Positions 34,950-44,250 of a DNA stretch of 64,000 nucleotides are shown piece by piece. Numbering within the stretch: position 1 is the stretch's first letter; each line of letters starts with the position of its first letter. Below the pieces are notes generated by a model that ran no database searches, had not been told where the DNA came from, and was given only the letters and a program-made list of their open reading frames with translations. The position numbers were made by a program, and so were the translations under genes. This DNA comes from Candidatus Kapaibacterium sp. (lineage in GTDB: Bacteria; Bacteroidota; Ignavibacteria; Kapaibacteriales; UBA4661). The DNA lies in contig JALONG010000005.1 in NCBI GenBank assembly GCA_025455065.1, positions 55,110-119,109 of the forward strand, read 5' to 3'.

Positions 34950-35567
34950 TCACCCTTCGTAATTGATAAGCAGCATATTCCGTGCAAGCAGCATAGCCTC
35001 TTCGCGGGTTTCTACGCCAAGTTTTTGATACACCGAACTTGCCACATTGCGCACTCGCCCTTCGGAAAGCATCAGGAGTTCTGCTATTTCCGCATTGGTT
35101 TTGTTGAGGTGCGTTAAAATGGTGATTTCGGTGTTCGTTAGTCTGTAATCAGAAAATGCTTTGTTTGCCTTAAAAAAGTGTGCTGCAAGCATGGGACTGA
35201 GCCAAACGCTGACTTGTAGGTCTGACCGCAAGGCGCGGAGCAGTTCATCGGGGCTTTCATCTTTGAGCATACAACCGCTTGCGCCCGCTTCTAAAGCGGC
35301 TCTGGCGAGGTCTGAGCGTCCGGTAATGGCGTAAATACGCATCGTCGTATCATTGGTGCGGATGCGTTGAATCACCTCAACGCCGCTAATATCAGGCAGT
35401 TGCAAGTCTTGGATGAGAATGTCCGGTTTCAACGTTTCTGCTGCTTGAACAACTTCCAACCCGCGATTATACGTGCCGATAACTTCAAGGCTTTTTTCAA
35501 GAGAAAGCCACGTTTGCAAAAGATGGGTTACTAAATCGTGGTCGTCGCAAATGATGACGCGCTTCAT
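34950..35567 (-). CDS. NarL/LuxR-family response regulator
   Basis: The 205-residue protein has a receiver domain (about 1-120) with the acidic pair DD near residue 8, the phosphoacceptor Asp in DILIQDLQLPD (about residue 54), the Thr in YAITGRSD and Lys in MLKDES. A LuxR-type HTH follows (about 140-200: LTNTEITILTHLNKTNAEIAELLMLSEGRVRNVASSVYQKLGV in sequence, a GerE fold). All phosphorylation residues are present. No histidine kinase gene is adjacent, so it is an orphan. It is convergent to rpsP. Confidence 0.92.
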   Translation of the reverse strand: MKRVIICDDHDLVTHLLQTWLSLEKSLEVIGTYNRGLEVVQAAETLKPDILIQDLQLPDISGVEVIQRIRTNDTTMRIYAITGRSDLARAALEAGASGCMLKDESPDELLRALRSDLQVSVWLSPMLAAHFFKANKAFSDYRLTNTEITILTHLNKTNAEIAELLMLSEGRVRNVASSVYQKLGVETREEAMLLARNMLLINYEG

Positions 35568-35903
35568 AATTGGTCGTGGTTATCAGAATGTCTGCATGGT
35601 TAAACGGGGCGTGATTACACTCTTTGCTTCTATACTCGTCGTGATTTGGTGTAGGAACGGCTTTTTTTTGTGTGCAAGGTATAGGGTGCAGATAAATGTC
35701 CGTCAAATATTGGGAATTTTTTGCAAACAACGTAGAAAAATCCTTCATTGCTCTATGTTTTTCGCTTAGAGTGAAATTTTTATCCGAAAGTACGAAGAGT
35801 TTGGCTATATGCCGCGAACATCGTAGTTTGCGGTGCTGTATTCATGCGTATTTTTTGTTGATGCGATGAGCAAAAAATTATCCACCTCTGTTTGTACCTA
35901 TCC
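35568..35903. promoter_or_regulatory. Divergent intergenic region, response regulator and E1 fusion
   Basis: These 336 AT-rich bases hold both promoters. A single TTATCCACC, one base off a DnaA box, lies at 35877-35885. I see no ORF or RNA structure, and no Shine-Dalgarno before the plus-strand start. Confidence 0.4.
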
Positions 35904-38405
35904 ATGAAAACTTCCACTGCCGCTACGAAGAATAAATCAACGTCCGCACAACCTCCCGCTAACGGACATACGACTTCTGCAAAAAACGCTCGAAATGGTT
36001 CTTCTGTTTATCGTCAAGCTATTTTGAACAGAGAAGCATTACTCCGCGATTATTACATCGCCAGCGAAAGCCGCCATGCAAGCTATATGGGGCGGCGTGA
36101 GGCTCTGAGTGGTAATGCGAAGTTTGGTATTTTTGGCGACGGCAAAGAGGTGCCGCAACTCGTCATGGCGAAGTTCTTCCAAAAAGGTGATTTTCGTTCC
36201 GGCTATTACCGCGACCAAACCTTTATGCTGGCTTTGGGCGAAATTACGATTCAACAAATGTTCGCGCAGCTTTACGCCCACGCCGACCTTGAACACGAAC
36301 CCGCAACTGCCGGACGCACGATGAATTCTCACTTCGCCACGCGCAGCATTGATGCGAACGGGAATTGGAAAAACTTGACCGAGATGTATAACTCTTCCGC
36401 CGATATTTCCCCGACTGCTGCACAGATGCCGCGTTTGGTGGGACTTGCATACGCTTCGCGTTTGTACCGCGATGTGGAAGCGCTGAAGGACATCACGCAA
36501 TTTTCACGCGGCGGGAACGAGGTGGCTTTTGGTACAATCGGCAATGCAAGCTGCGCCGAAGGGATGTTCTGGGAAGCCGTCAATGCGATTGGTGTGCTGA
36601 AAGCGCCCGCCGTGATTTCGATTTGGGACGACGGCTATGGTATTTCCGTTCCGAATAAATACCAAATGACCAAAGAAAATATGTATGCGCTTTTGCAGGG
36701 TTTTCAGCGTGAAGAAGGCGCAGATACTGGTTTCGATGTCTATCAAGTCAAAGGCTGGGATTACGAGGCACTCGTGGAAGTCTATGCAAAAGCGACTGAA
36801 AACGCAAGGAAATATCACGTTCCGGCGATTATTCACGTTATCGAACTGACACAGCCGCAAGGACATTCCACGAGCGGCAGCCACGAACGCTACAAGACCA
36901 AAGACCGCTTGGAATGGGAGCGCGAGCATGACTGCTTGACCAAAATGCGCGAGTGGATGATTGCAAAAGGTTTCGCCAACGCGGAAGAATTGGACGGCTT
37001 AGAGCAAAAAGCAAAAGAAGCCGCTGAAAGCGCACGGAAACAAGCGTTTGAGGCATTTATGCAACCCATTCGCCAAGAAGCCGAAGAAGCACTTGCCATG
37101 ATGGAGCAGGTTGCCCAAGCAACAACGCCCCAAAATGCTGATGAAATCAAGCGTTTAGCGAATGAACTTCGTGCTGTCAAAAATCCCGAACGCCGCGACG
37201 TTATTTCTGCGGTAAGTTGGACGCTCTACAACGTCCGCAATGAAGCCATTCCTGCGAAAAATGTTCTCACCGAGTGGCTCTATAAACAAAATGACATCAA
37301 CCGCGACCGTTACAGTAGCAATCTGTACAGCGAGTCGGCAGAATCTGCCTTGAAAGCGCCTGTCATTGCACCTGTCTATGCGGCTGACGCTGCAAATGTA
37401 AATGGCTTTGAAATCTTGAATGCGTGTTTTGACGCGGCTTTGAAGCGCGACCCGCGTATTTTGGCGTTTGGTGAGGACGTAGGGCATTTGGGCGACGTAA
37501 ATCAAGCATTTGCGGGAATGCAGAAAAAATATGGCGAACTGCGCGTAACCGACACCGGCATACGGGAATGTACGATTATCGGGCAGGGAATCGGCTTGGC
37601 TATGCGGGGTTTGCGACCGATTGCGGAAATTCAATATCTTGATTATTTGCTTTACGCGATTCAAATTATGTCTGACGACCTCGCATCGCTGCAATACCGC
37701 ACCAAAGGCGGTCAGAAAGCACCGCTCATCATCCGTACACGCGGACACCGCTTGGAAGGCGTGTGGCACTCCGGCTCGCCGATGTCGGGGATTGTGAATT
37801 TTATTCGCGGTATTCACGTGCTTGTGCCGCGCAATATGACGCAGGCGGCAGGCTTTTACAACACGCTTCTGCGCTCCGATGAGCCGGCGCTGGTGATTGA
37901 GGTCTTGAACGGCTACCGTTTGAAAGAAAAAATGCCTGCAAACATCGGTGAATTCACGATTCCGCTTGGTGTACCGGAGGTTTTGCGCGAGGGCAGCGAT
38001 ATTACGATTGTTAGTTACGGAGCTACATTGCGCCTTGTGCAGAAAGCCGCAGAATTACTCGCCAATGCAGGAATTAGCGCCGAAGTGATTGACGTGCAGT
38101 CGCTTATGCCCTTTGACCGCTTTGGTATGATTAGCGAATCACTCAAAAAAACGAATCGTATTTTGTTTGTGGATGAAGATGTTCCGGGCGGCTGCACTGC
38201 CTACATGATGCAGCAAGTCCTCGAAAAGCAAGACGGGTACAAATATCTCGACGCAAAGCCGCGTACACTCACCGGTCAGGAACACCGTCCGGCATACGGT
38301 ACGGACGGCAATTTTTGGTCGAAGCCCGATGTGGAACACGTGTTTATGGCAGCGTATGAGATTATGAATGAAGCGAAACCGCGCGAGTTTCCGATGTTTT
38401 ATTGA
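35904..38405 (+). CDS. 2-oxoacid dehydrogenase E1, fused alpha and beta subunits
   Basis: The 833-residue thiamine-diphosphate enzyme decarboxylates a 2-oxoacid and acetylates or acylates the E2 lipoyl group. The alpha part (about 40-450) has the cofactor region IGNASCAEGMFWEAVNA and SIWDDGYGISVP. The beta part (about 490-833) has AFGEDVGHLGDVNQAF, TGIRECTIIGQGIGLAMRG, a second YLLYAIQ core and GYRLKEKMP. The wording of the alpha motif matches the fused enzyme of Bacteroidetes, annotated as branched-chain 2-oxoisovalerate dehydrogenase. Substrate is therefore probable, not proven. The first 40 residues are a low-complexity Ser/Thr/Ala/Asn stretch. No E2 or E3 gene is near. The ATG at 35904 is preferred to a TTG four codons upstream. 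Confidence 0.9.
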   Translation: MKTSTAATKNKSTSAQPPANGHTTSAKNARNGSSVYRQAILNREALLRDYYIASESRHASYMGRREALSGNAKFGIFGDGKEVPQLVMAKFFQKGDFRSGYYRDQTFMLALGEITIQQMFAQLYAHADLEHEPATAGRTMNSHFATRSIDANGNWKNLTEMYNSSADISPTAAQMPRLVGLAYASRLYRDVEALKDITQFSRGGNEVAFGTIGNASCAEGMFWEAVNAIGVLKAPAVISIWDDGYGISVPNKYQMTKENMYALLQGFQREEGADTGFDVYQVKGWDYEALVEVYAKATENARKYHVPAIIHVIELTQPQGHSTSGSHERYKTKDRLEWEREHDCLTKMREWMIAKGFANAEELDGLEQKAKEAAESARKQAFEAFMQPIRQEAEEALAMMEQVAQATTPQNADEIKRLANELRAVKNPERRDVISAVSWTLYNVRNEAIPAKNVLTEWLYKQNDINRDRYSSNLYSESAESALKAPVIAPVYAADAANVNGFEILNACFDAALKRDPRILAFGEDVGHLGDVNQAFAGMQKKYGELRVTDTGIRECTIIGQGIGLAMRGLRPIAEIQYLDYLLYAIQIMSDDLASLQYRTKGGQKAPLIIRTRGHRLEGVWHSGSPMSGIVNFIRGIHVLVPRNMTQAAGFYNTLLRSDEPALVIEVLNGYRLKEKMPANIGEFTIPLGVPEVLREGSDITIVSYGATLRLVQKAAELLANAGISAEVIDVQSLMPFDRFGMISESLKKTNRILFVDEDVPGGCTAYMMQQVLEKQDGYKYLDAKPRTLTGQEHRPAYGTDGNFWSKPDVEHVFMAAYEIMNEAKPREFPMFY

Positions 38406-38428
38406 GTTCTCATTTTGAAGATACATTT

Positions 38429-38683
38429 ATGGAAATCAACCTTCTTACTGTACTTGGAGCGTTAGGTATAACAACGATTATCGGTGCATTTGGCTTGGCG
38501 AATAAGTATTTTGATATCCTTTCTCAACGAGGTTATGAGGCGAATCAATTGAAGAAACTTGAGTTAGAAATTGAGCAACGAAATACTGAGTTGCGTACAA
38601 AGGAATTAGAATTAGAGACAAAGAGGTTAACATTTGATATTCATGCATTAGAGCAAAAGAACAACTTCAAAAAACTTGAGTAA
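38429..38683 (+). CDS. Small membrane-anchored coiled-coil protein, unknown function
   Basis: The 84-residue protein has one N-terminal hydrophobic helix (INLLTVLGALGITTIIGAFG) followed by a charged helix rich in Glu, Lys and Leu (about 35-84) that reads as a coiled coil. An earlier TTG at 38402 would overlap the stop of the E1 gene, so I chose the ATG at 38429. I recognise no family. It sits between the E1 fusion and a Uma2 gene, both on the same strand. Confidence 0.6.
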   Translation: MEINLLTVLGALGITTIIGAFGLANKYFDILSQRGYEANQLKKLELEIEQRNTELRTKELELETKRLTFDIHALEQKNNFKKLE

Positions 38684-38704
38684 ACCAAAGATAAACTATC
38701 AGTG

Positions 38705-39316
38705 ATGAGCGCACAACCCAAATATCTCCGAACACCCGATGAATACTTAGCTTTCGAGCGTTCCTCGCCCGAAAAACATGAGTATTATCAAGGAGAAATT
38801 TTTAGAATGGGTGGAGCAAGTAATCCCCATAACATTATTTCTGTCAATATCATCGGCGCACTGCGCACACAGACTCGTGGCAAATCTTGTCGTGTGTATG
38901 CAAGTGATATGCGGACGTTTATTCCAACAGGGTTGTACACATATCCTGATGTTCTGATTGTTTGCGGCAAACCCGAATTTCTTGATAACGTCTTCGATAC
39001 GCTTCTTAATCCCGTCGTCATTATCGAAATTCTTTCCGGCTCTACCAAAAACTACGACCGTACAAAGAAATTCGACCACTACCGCTCTATTCCTAGCCTG
39101 AAGGCATATGTGCTGGTGGAACAAGATTTCGCCCGCGTCGAGATATACAGCCGCATTGACGACGACAACGTTCCGCCGGAGCGCACACTGTGGGCGTTTC
39201 AGGCTGCAAGCAGCCTTGAGGAAACGCTGCATTTAGCAGTGGTTGATTGCACCATCAATCTTGCCGACGTGTATGAAGATGTCGAACTTGGGGAACAACC
39301 CTCCGAAGCGCAGTAA
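38705..39316 (+). CDS. Uma2-family (DUF820) nuclease-like protein
   Basis: The 203-residue protein has the Uma2 pattern: opening YLRTPDEYLAFE, then HEYYQGEIFRMGGAS, then YPDVLIV (active-site Asp), VIIEILSGSTKNYDR (Glu) and TKKFDHYR (Lys), then LKAYVLVEQD. All three catalytic positions of the PD-(D/E)xK fold are present. It is divergent from the copy at 4155-4778, so it is not a recent duplicate. Its stop codon lies inside the first unit of an 18-bp tandem repeat (39308-39379). A GTG precedes the chosen ATG by one codon. Confidence 0.9.
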   Translation: MSAQPKYLRTPDEYLAFERSSPEKHEYYQGEIFRMGGASNPHNIISVNIIGALRTQTRGKSCRVYASDMRTFIPTGLYTYPDVLIVCGKPEFLDNVFDTLLNPVVIIEILSGSTKNYDRTKKFDHYRSIPSLKAYVLVEQDFARVEIYSRIDDDNVPPERTLWAFQAASSLEETLHLAVVDCTINLADVYEDVELGEQPSEAQ

Positions 39317-39396
39317 ACCTTAATAGCGCAGTAAACCTTAATAGCGCAGTAAACCTTAATAGCGCAGTAAACCTTAATAGCGCAGATAACCTTGAT
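39308..39396 (+). repeat. 18-bp tandem repeat spanning the Uma2 stop codon
   Basis: Four identical units of GCGCAGTAAACCTTAATA run from 39308 to 39379, followed by a decayed fifth (39380 to about 39396). The TAA in unit 1 is the stop codon of the Uma2 gene. Because 18 is a multiple of three, each unit carries the same stop in the same frame. The array ends 46 bp before the next start codon. Confidence 0.95.
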
Positions 39397-39441
39397 TTTT
39401 TGAAGAATAACCGAAAGTATCATCTCCAAAGGAAAACGCAA

Positions 39442-40497
39442 ATGCCAACAGCAGCAGCAACCCCAAAAAAACAAAACGGCAAAGCCGCACCTTCGGTACA
39501 AAACGGCAGAACAAGCCACAAACCGCATATTTCATCGCTTCTTACCGATGATGACCGCAAAAAACTTTTTTACCGAATGTTGCAAGCGCGGGAATTTGAC
39601 CTTGCGATGATTCGTCTTTACAAGCAAGGACGCGCTTTCGGAGGTGTCTATTCGCAAATCGGCAATGAGGCTGCGTCCGTCGGCTCGGCTTCAGCTCTGC
39701 GGGATGATGATGCGTATTTCCCTATGCACCGTAACGTCGGTGGGCATTTTACACGTGGTCAAGAACTGCGCTCAATGCTGAAAAATTTCCTTGCCCGCGA
39801 AGGAAGCATGATGCGCGGCACAGACGGAACAGGACATTACGCCGATGTAAGCAAAAAGGTTTTTGGCAATGTTTCGCATTTAGGCTCGATGATTCCTGTG
39901 GCGGTGGGCTATGCAATGGCAGCAAAAATGCGGGGCGAAAACACCGTTGCCATGACCTACATCGGCGACGGAGGCGCACAAACAGGGGAGTTTCACGAAG
40001 GGATGAATCTTGCTGCGGTGCAGAAAACGCCACTTGTGTTGATTATCGAAAACAACCAGTATGCTTATTCATCGCCCAATAGCGTAGAATTTGCCTGTGA
40101 GCGGCTTTCCGACAGGGCTGTGGGCTATGGCTGCACGGGGATAACGATTGACGGGACAGACCTCGAATTGGTCTATGAAACTTGCAAAAATGCGGTTGAA
40201 AATGCAAGAAAAACAGGCGTTCCGGCGATTATCGAATCACTCACCATGCGGATGCGCGGTCATGCTGAACACGATGATTTTAGCTATGTTCCCAAAGAAA
40301 TGCTGGAAGAATGGCAAAAACGCGACCCGATTGACCGCTATGTGGCAGTGATGATTGAGCGCAATCTTTATACGCAAGCGCAGATAGACGCTTTGCGCAA
40401 AGAAATTTCCGACGAGATGAATCGTGCTATTGATGAAGTTGTTGAATTGCCTTTCCCGAAGCCGGAAGAAGGGCGGAGATTGGTGTTTGTAGATTAA
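39442..40497 (+). CDS. Thiamine-dependent dehydrogenase E1 alpha subunit (pyruvate/acetoin type)
   Basis: The 351-residue protein matches PdhA-type E1 alpha. Motifs are GGVYSQIGNEAASVG, HRNVGGHFTRG, GTDGTGHYAD (corresponding to the GGKGGSMH region), and the cofactor site IGDGGAQTGEFHEGMNLAA with ENNQYAYSSP. A beta subunit gene does not follow, so it must pair with a product encoded elsewhere, or possibly with the beta half of the fusion two genes upstream. AGGA lies about eight bases before the ATG at 39442 and fixes this start over an ATG 14 codons earlier. The N-terminal 35 residues are Ala/Lys/Asn-rich. Confidence 0.88.
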   Translation: MPTAAATPKKQNGKAAPSVQNGRTSHKPHISSLLTDDDRKKLFYRMLQAREFDLAMIRLYKQGRAFGGVYSQIGNEAASVGSASALRDDDAYFPMHRNVGGHFTRGQELRSMLKNFLAREGSMMRGTDGTGHYADVSKKVFGNVSHLGSMIPVAVGYAMAAKMRGENTVAMTYIGDGGAQTGEFHEGMNLAAVQKTPLVLIIENNQYAYSSPNSVEFACERLSDRAVGYGCTGITIDGTDLELVYETCKNAVENARKTGVPAIIESLTMRMRGHAEHDDFSYVPKEMLEEWQKRDPIDRYVAVMIERNLYTQAQIDALRKEISDEMNRAIDEVVELPFPKPEEGRRLVFVD

Positions 40498-40510
40498 ATG
40501 TCCATTGGTA

Positions 40511-40550
40511 GATTCCCGTCCTACGCCTTCTTTGGCGTAGAACGGGAATC
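40511..40550. repeat. Palindrome, copy 2 of the dispersed CTACGCC family
   Basis: GATTCCCGT (40511-40519) and CTACGCC (40521-40527) pair with GGCGTAG (40534-40540) and ACGGGAATC (40542-40550), with one mismatch and the loop TTCTTT. In reverse orientation it matches the hairpin at 2073-2104 in core, loop and the following GAATC. It lies 13 bp after the E1 alpha stop, so it may also terminate that transcript. Confidence 0.7.
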
Positions 40551-40640
40551 TCCGATACGTGCCGGAACAAAAGAGACTATGCGATTGTTGTAGAAGAAGT
40601 TCGTACCAATAATTTTTCACCACACTACTTTTCCCGTGCT

Positions 40641-43600
40641 ATGGTTCTTCGTTCCTTCCTGCTATTGATGAGCGGTGCGTTGTTTTGCAGCAGCTTTCTT
40701 TATCAAAACGCTGCCGCTCAAGGAAATACGACCTCTTCAACTCCTTCGCTGAGTCAAGGGCGATCGTTTGTACTGCCATATCTTGATTATCCGATCATTG
40801 GGTCAAATACTGTTCTGAGAGGAAGCAGTTTTACGAATCAAAGTCCTACTGTCATTACCATAGGTGGTTTACCTCGTTTTTTTAACGCTTTAGGCGGTTC
40901 ATTTATTGCTCCGACTGACCGGCAGTATCCACAAAGGTATCTGCTACGAGATGTTTCGCGCCCTACAAATCTCTCAGCCGACACCATTACACCAAATGGT
41001 GCTTTGCGTGTAGGTTTTGACCGTCCGTCAGAACTTGTGTATGACATTGGCGGCTACAAAGTGCTGCCTGAAACTGCCTTGGGGAGAGAATATTGTGTTA
41101 TGTCGTATAGCGGTTTCTATGCCTCATCGTTTTTCGGCAAAGAATATTTTCCCTCATATACCGTCGTCATTGCGACGGAAGATTCTACGGAAGTGCTTGT
41201 TGATCCTCGTTCTCCAACCTTTAGCCTCGGTAATCGTTCACGAACTATTCGCTTACGCCGAAATGAAGCCTATTTGGTGGAAGCAGAGCAGAGTTTGGCA
41301 AATCAATACGGCGATGTGACGGGAACACGTATCAGCAGTAATAAACCGATTGCTGTTTTTGGCGGTACTGAGGGCGGACTTGTACCAACGCCAACGGTGC
41401 CGAATGTTCGTTCTAGTCAGTCCTTTATGAGTGAGCAGCAAATTCCCGTTTCTATGTGGGGACGCGAGGCATTACTTGTACCATTTCTTGCACCTTATCA
41501 ACGTTTTTTACCGCAACTTCGAGCAGATATTGAACGCAATAGCGAAATCAGGCGTGCAATTACTGCCCCATCATCGCCGTTACCAAGAAGTACGAGCAGA
41601 AGTTCCTTTAATCCTGTGAATATTCCATACTATGCCCGCATTTTGGCTGCCTACAATGGTACAGAAATTTTTCGGAATACCGGACAAACTACAGAGCGCC
41701 TTGCTATTTTGCAAGCCGGAGAATTTGTCGAAATAACCTTTGCTACTGCAACGCTCATTCGAGCCTCGCAGCCGATTTCGGTTACTCAATGGACAAATCG
41801 CCAAGATCTGGGGGTTGTCTCAACAGCAATGTCAGTGCGGCCTCTCTCACAATATGCACTAGCTCATACTCTTGCTACAATCTCACTTGCGGATAGTAAT
41901 GATCCGGTTACGTCGTTGACGCAAGGCGTTTTGAATATTTCACTTGTTCGGAATGATAGACGAGTGCTGGTGCCTCTCAATATAAGTTACGACCGAGTAT
42001 TTGAGGATTATTTGACCATTATTGCTCGTCGTAGCGATACAGCAAATATACGTCTTGACGGGCGGAGTATTCCTGCTGCCCAAAGTATTAACGGAATTTT
42101 TCTTAATCGTTTTCAAAGCATTCCCGGAACGGATTTTGCTGTTGCGACGACGGCAGTTTCTCGCGGGCTTCATACCGTTACATCCAATTTGCCCAGTATG
42201 GTTTTGTCGCACGGCTCTGTCTATGTTCAGGAACTCATGACAGAAATTGCTAACAGTACCAATTCATTTCTCAGTATCCCCGTCTCGGCTGTTAATGATG
42301 TCTTACTTTCAGCCGGCTACGCTTATTCCAGCTACGGCAATCTCCAACACGAACGCCGCACAGAGGCTGTCGGACACGTACAAGCAAGTACCTGCGAGGG
42401 CTTGGAACTTAGCATTGCACCTGTACGGAATGCTTCAGGACAAACGCAGAATGAAAGAGTATTGGAAGAAGTCCGCACCAGTGTGGTAAATGCTGCCGTT
42501 ACGCCGCTTACCCCGACGCAAAATACCGATTCGGTGCGCCTCAGAACGGTGCTACAAAATCCCTTTGCCGACGGCACGGTAACAATCACCACGACGGAAA
42601 CAGGCGGTGGGCGGTATGAGCAATCATATATACTTCCAGGCTTCACGCTGAATCTGGATGGCAGACGCGAAGCGCTGGGGCCGCTTATTCGCACGGTTCG
42701 TCTTTGTGCTGACACGACAAAGCAACAAACGGTGTCAGTTCGTTTAACGAATTACGGTACACAAACGCAATTTCTTCGCCGTGTCAGCCTCCGAAGTAGT
42801 ATCAACCTTAGCATAGTTGCAGGACAGCGTACCGTAGATGAAGTTCGTGTAAGAGAGATTACAACTGCAACATTTCGAGCCGTTTCAGGGGCGATATTTC
42901 AGCAGCCAACCGAATTGCTTGCTGCGCAAACATTCTCTACCCGAGCAGTTTTCACCGTTTCCAGCATCGCCACACAAACCGCCCAAGGTGCTTTGCGTCA
43001 AGAACTCCGTTTGGGGATGAATGCCCGCATAGACCCCGGCACACCGTGCGACCTACGCCTAAGCTACCGAGCGGGCGCTGCGGTGAACTACCAAGACACG
43101 CTGTTTCTGAGCGACGGCTGCCGCGAGCGCCCCGTGCTGGTGCTGAATGTTGTCGCCGAGCGTGATTCTACGCCGCCTGTGGTCAGTCGCACGGTGGATG
43201 CTTGCAGCACGAATGTTTCGCTGCGTTTTACGCAAACGGGCGGCGAGTGTTCACGCGGTCTGGCGGGAGTGGAGCTTGTTTCGGGAAGTGTGCAGAATGT
43301 TGTGATTGCGCAAACCCAAGGTTCAACAAATGCCACAGGTCGCGTGATAGCTTCCACGGCAACGGTGGTGAATCCTCGCTTGGATGCTATTTATGCTTTG
43401 CGTTTGCGTGATTCATTGGGGAATGTGTTTGTGATTCGGGACACAGTTCCGGGCTTTACGCTGCGCGTAGAATCGTCGGCAATTAGTGCTGCTCCGTCAT
43501 CACAACCCCCCTCCTTACCAAGCATTGCGCTGGGTTCTGTGCCGATAACGGGAATCACGTGCCAAACGCTGCCGCTCAGGAATACGGGTGTGGGGTCGTT

Positions 43601-44141
43601 GTTACTGGACGGAATTAGCTTGAGCGGTAATACGACGCTATCAATACCGCCGGAGGAGCGTTTGCGCTTGTTGGGTACGGCGATTTCCCCCAACGGTGTT
43701 CAGACAGTAACCATCTGCGGCGCACCTTTGGGCTTGACGACGTATGTGGACACACTGACGTTGGAGCGCGGATGTTTGCGCGAGCAGTACGTTGTGCGTG
43801 TGAGCGGTGATACGCTGCGTCAAAGCACGGTATCACGTTGTGGTGCAGCAGTGCGTTTGAGTACGGTGCGAGCGCCCCAGCAGTTTTTCATGGAGCAGAA
43901 TTATCCGAATCCTGCATCGGGATTATTGGTGGTGCGACTATCATTGAGCGAAACGTCGTTGGCACGATTGACCTTGACAACAAGTCTAGGTGTAGAGGTG
44001 AAATGTCTTTTGGACGATAGGTTGGTTGGAGGTGTGTATGAGATAGAGGCGGACATCAGCGATATACCGACGGGAACGTATTTTCTGACATTGGAGAGTG
44101 GCGGCAAGCGTCAGACGAGGCAGATGGCGATTGTGCGGTGA
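40641..44141 (+). CDS. Secreted IgGFc-binding-domain protein with type IX secretion sorting tail
   Basis: The 1166-residue protein begins with a signal peptide (about 1-27, ending AAAQ). Residues about 110-420 resemble the IgGFc_binding domain: SYTVVIATEDSTEVLVDP, ISSNKPIAVFGGTEGG, and further strand-rich sequence. The middle (about 580-1060) is Thr/Ser-rich beta sequence with repeated choice-of-anchor-like parts. The last 80 residues are a Por_Secre_tail: QNYPNPASG, LTTSLGVEV, and IPTGTYFLTLESGGKRQTRQM, the signal for export by the type IX system. The product should be at the cell surface or outside. The ligand is unknown. None of the type IX machinery is in the window. The stop lies in a 17-bp tandem duplication. 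Confidence 0.88.
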   Translation: MVLRSFLLLMSGALFCSSFLYQNAAAQGNTTSSTPSLSQGRSFVLPYLDYPIIGSNTVLRGSSFTNQSPTVITIGGLPRFFNALGGSFIAPTDRQYPQRYLLRDVSRPTNLSADTITPNGALRVGFDRPSELVYDIGGYKVLPETALGREYCVMSYSGFYASSFFGKEYFPSYTVVIATEDSTEVLVDPRSPTFSLGNRSRTIRLRRNEAYLVEAEQSLANQYGDVTGTRISSNKPIAVFGGTEGGLVPTPTVPNVRSSQSFMSEQQIPVSMWGREALLVPFLAPYQRFLPQLRADIERNSEIRRAITAPSSPLPRSTSRSSFNPVNIPYYARILAAYNGTEIFRNTGQTTERLAILQAGEFVEITFATATLIRASQPISVTQWTNRQDLGVVSTAMSVRPLSQYALAHTLATISLADSNDPVTSLTQGVLNISLVRNDRRVLVPLNISYDRVFEDYLTIIARRSDTANIRLDGRSIPAAQSINGIFLNRFQSIPGTDFAVATTAVSRGLHTVTSNLPSMVLSHGSVYVQELMTEIANSTNSFLSIPVSAVNDVLLSAGYAYSSYGNLQHERRTEAVGHVQASTCEGLELSIAPVRNASGQTQNERVLEEVRTSVVNAAVTPLTPTQNTDSVRLRTVLQNPFADGTVTITTTETGGGRYEQSYILPGFTLNLDGRREALGPLIRTVRLCADTTKQQTVSVRLTNYGTQTQFLRRVSLRSSINLSIVAGQRTVDEVRVREITTATFRAVSGAIFQQPTELLAAQTFSTRAVFTVSSIATQTAQGALRQELRLGMNARIDPGTPCDLRLSYRAGAAVNYQDTLFLSDGCRERPVLVLNVVAERDSTPPVVSRTVDACSTNVSLRFTQTGGECSRGLAGVELVSGSVQNVVIAQTQGSTNATGRVIASTATVVNPRLDAIYALRLRDSLGNVFVIRDTVPGFTLRVESSAISAAPSSQPPSLPSIALGSVPITGITCQTLPLRNTGVGSLLLDGISLSGNTTLSIPPEERLRLLGTAISPNGVQTVTICGAPLGLTTYVDTLTLERGCLREQYVVRVSGDTLRQSTVSRCGAAVRLSTVRAPQQFFMEQNYPNPASGLLVVRLSLSETSLARLTLTTSLGVEVKCLLDDRLVGGVYEIEADISDIPTGTYFLTLESGGKRQTRQMAIVR

Positions 44142-44163
44142 TAAAAATTGTGCGGTGATAAAA
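44130..44163. repeat. 17-bp tandem duplication spanning the stop of the surface protein gene
   Basis: ATTGTGCGGTGATAAAA occurs twice without a spacer (44130-44146 and 44147-44163). The TGA in the first copy is the stop codon of the upstream gene. Confidence 0.95.
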
Positions 44164-44210
44164 CAGTCTTACTACACATTCACTTGTTTGGATTCATGTG
44201 ACTGGTGGGC

Positions 44211-44238
44211 AAAATCACCAAAGTAAAATCACCAAAGC
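44211..44238. repeat. 14-bp tandem duplication in a convergent gap
   Basis: AAAATCACCAAAG is repeated with one intervening variable base (T, then C) at 44211-44224 and 44225-44238, in the gap between the surface protein gene and the GNAT gene. Confidence 0.9.
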
Positions 44239-44250
44239 AAAATAACACCA

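Noticed and set aside
39308..39396. CRISPR-like array
   Set aside because: The units are directly adjacent 18-mers without spacers and no cas genes are present.
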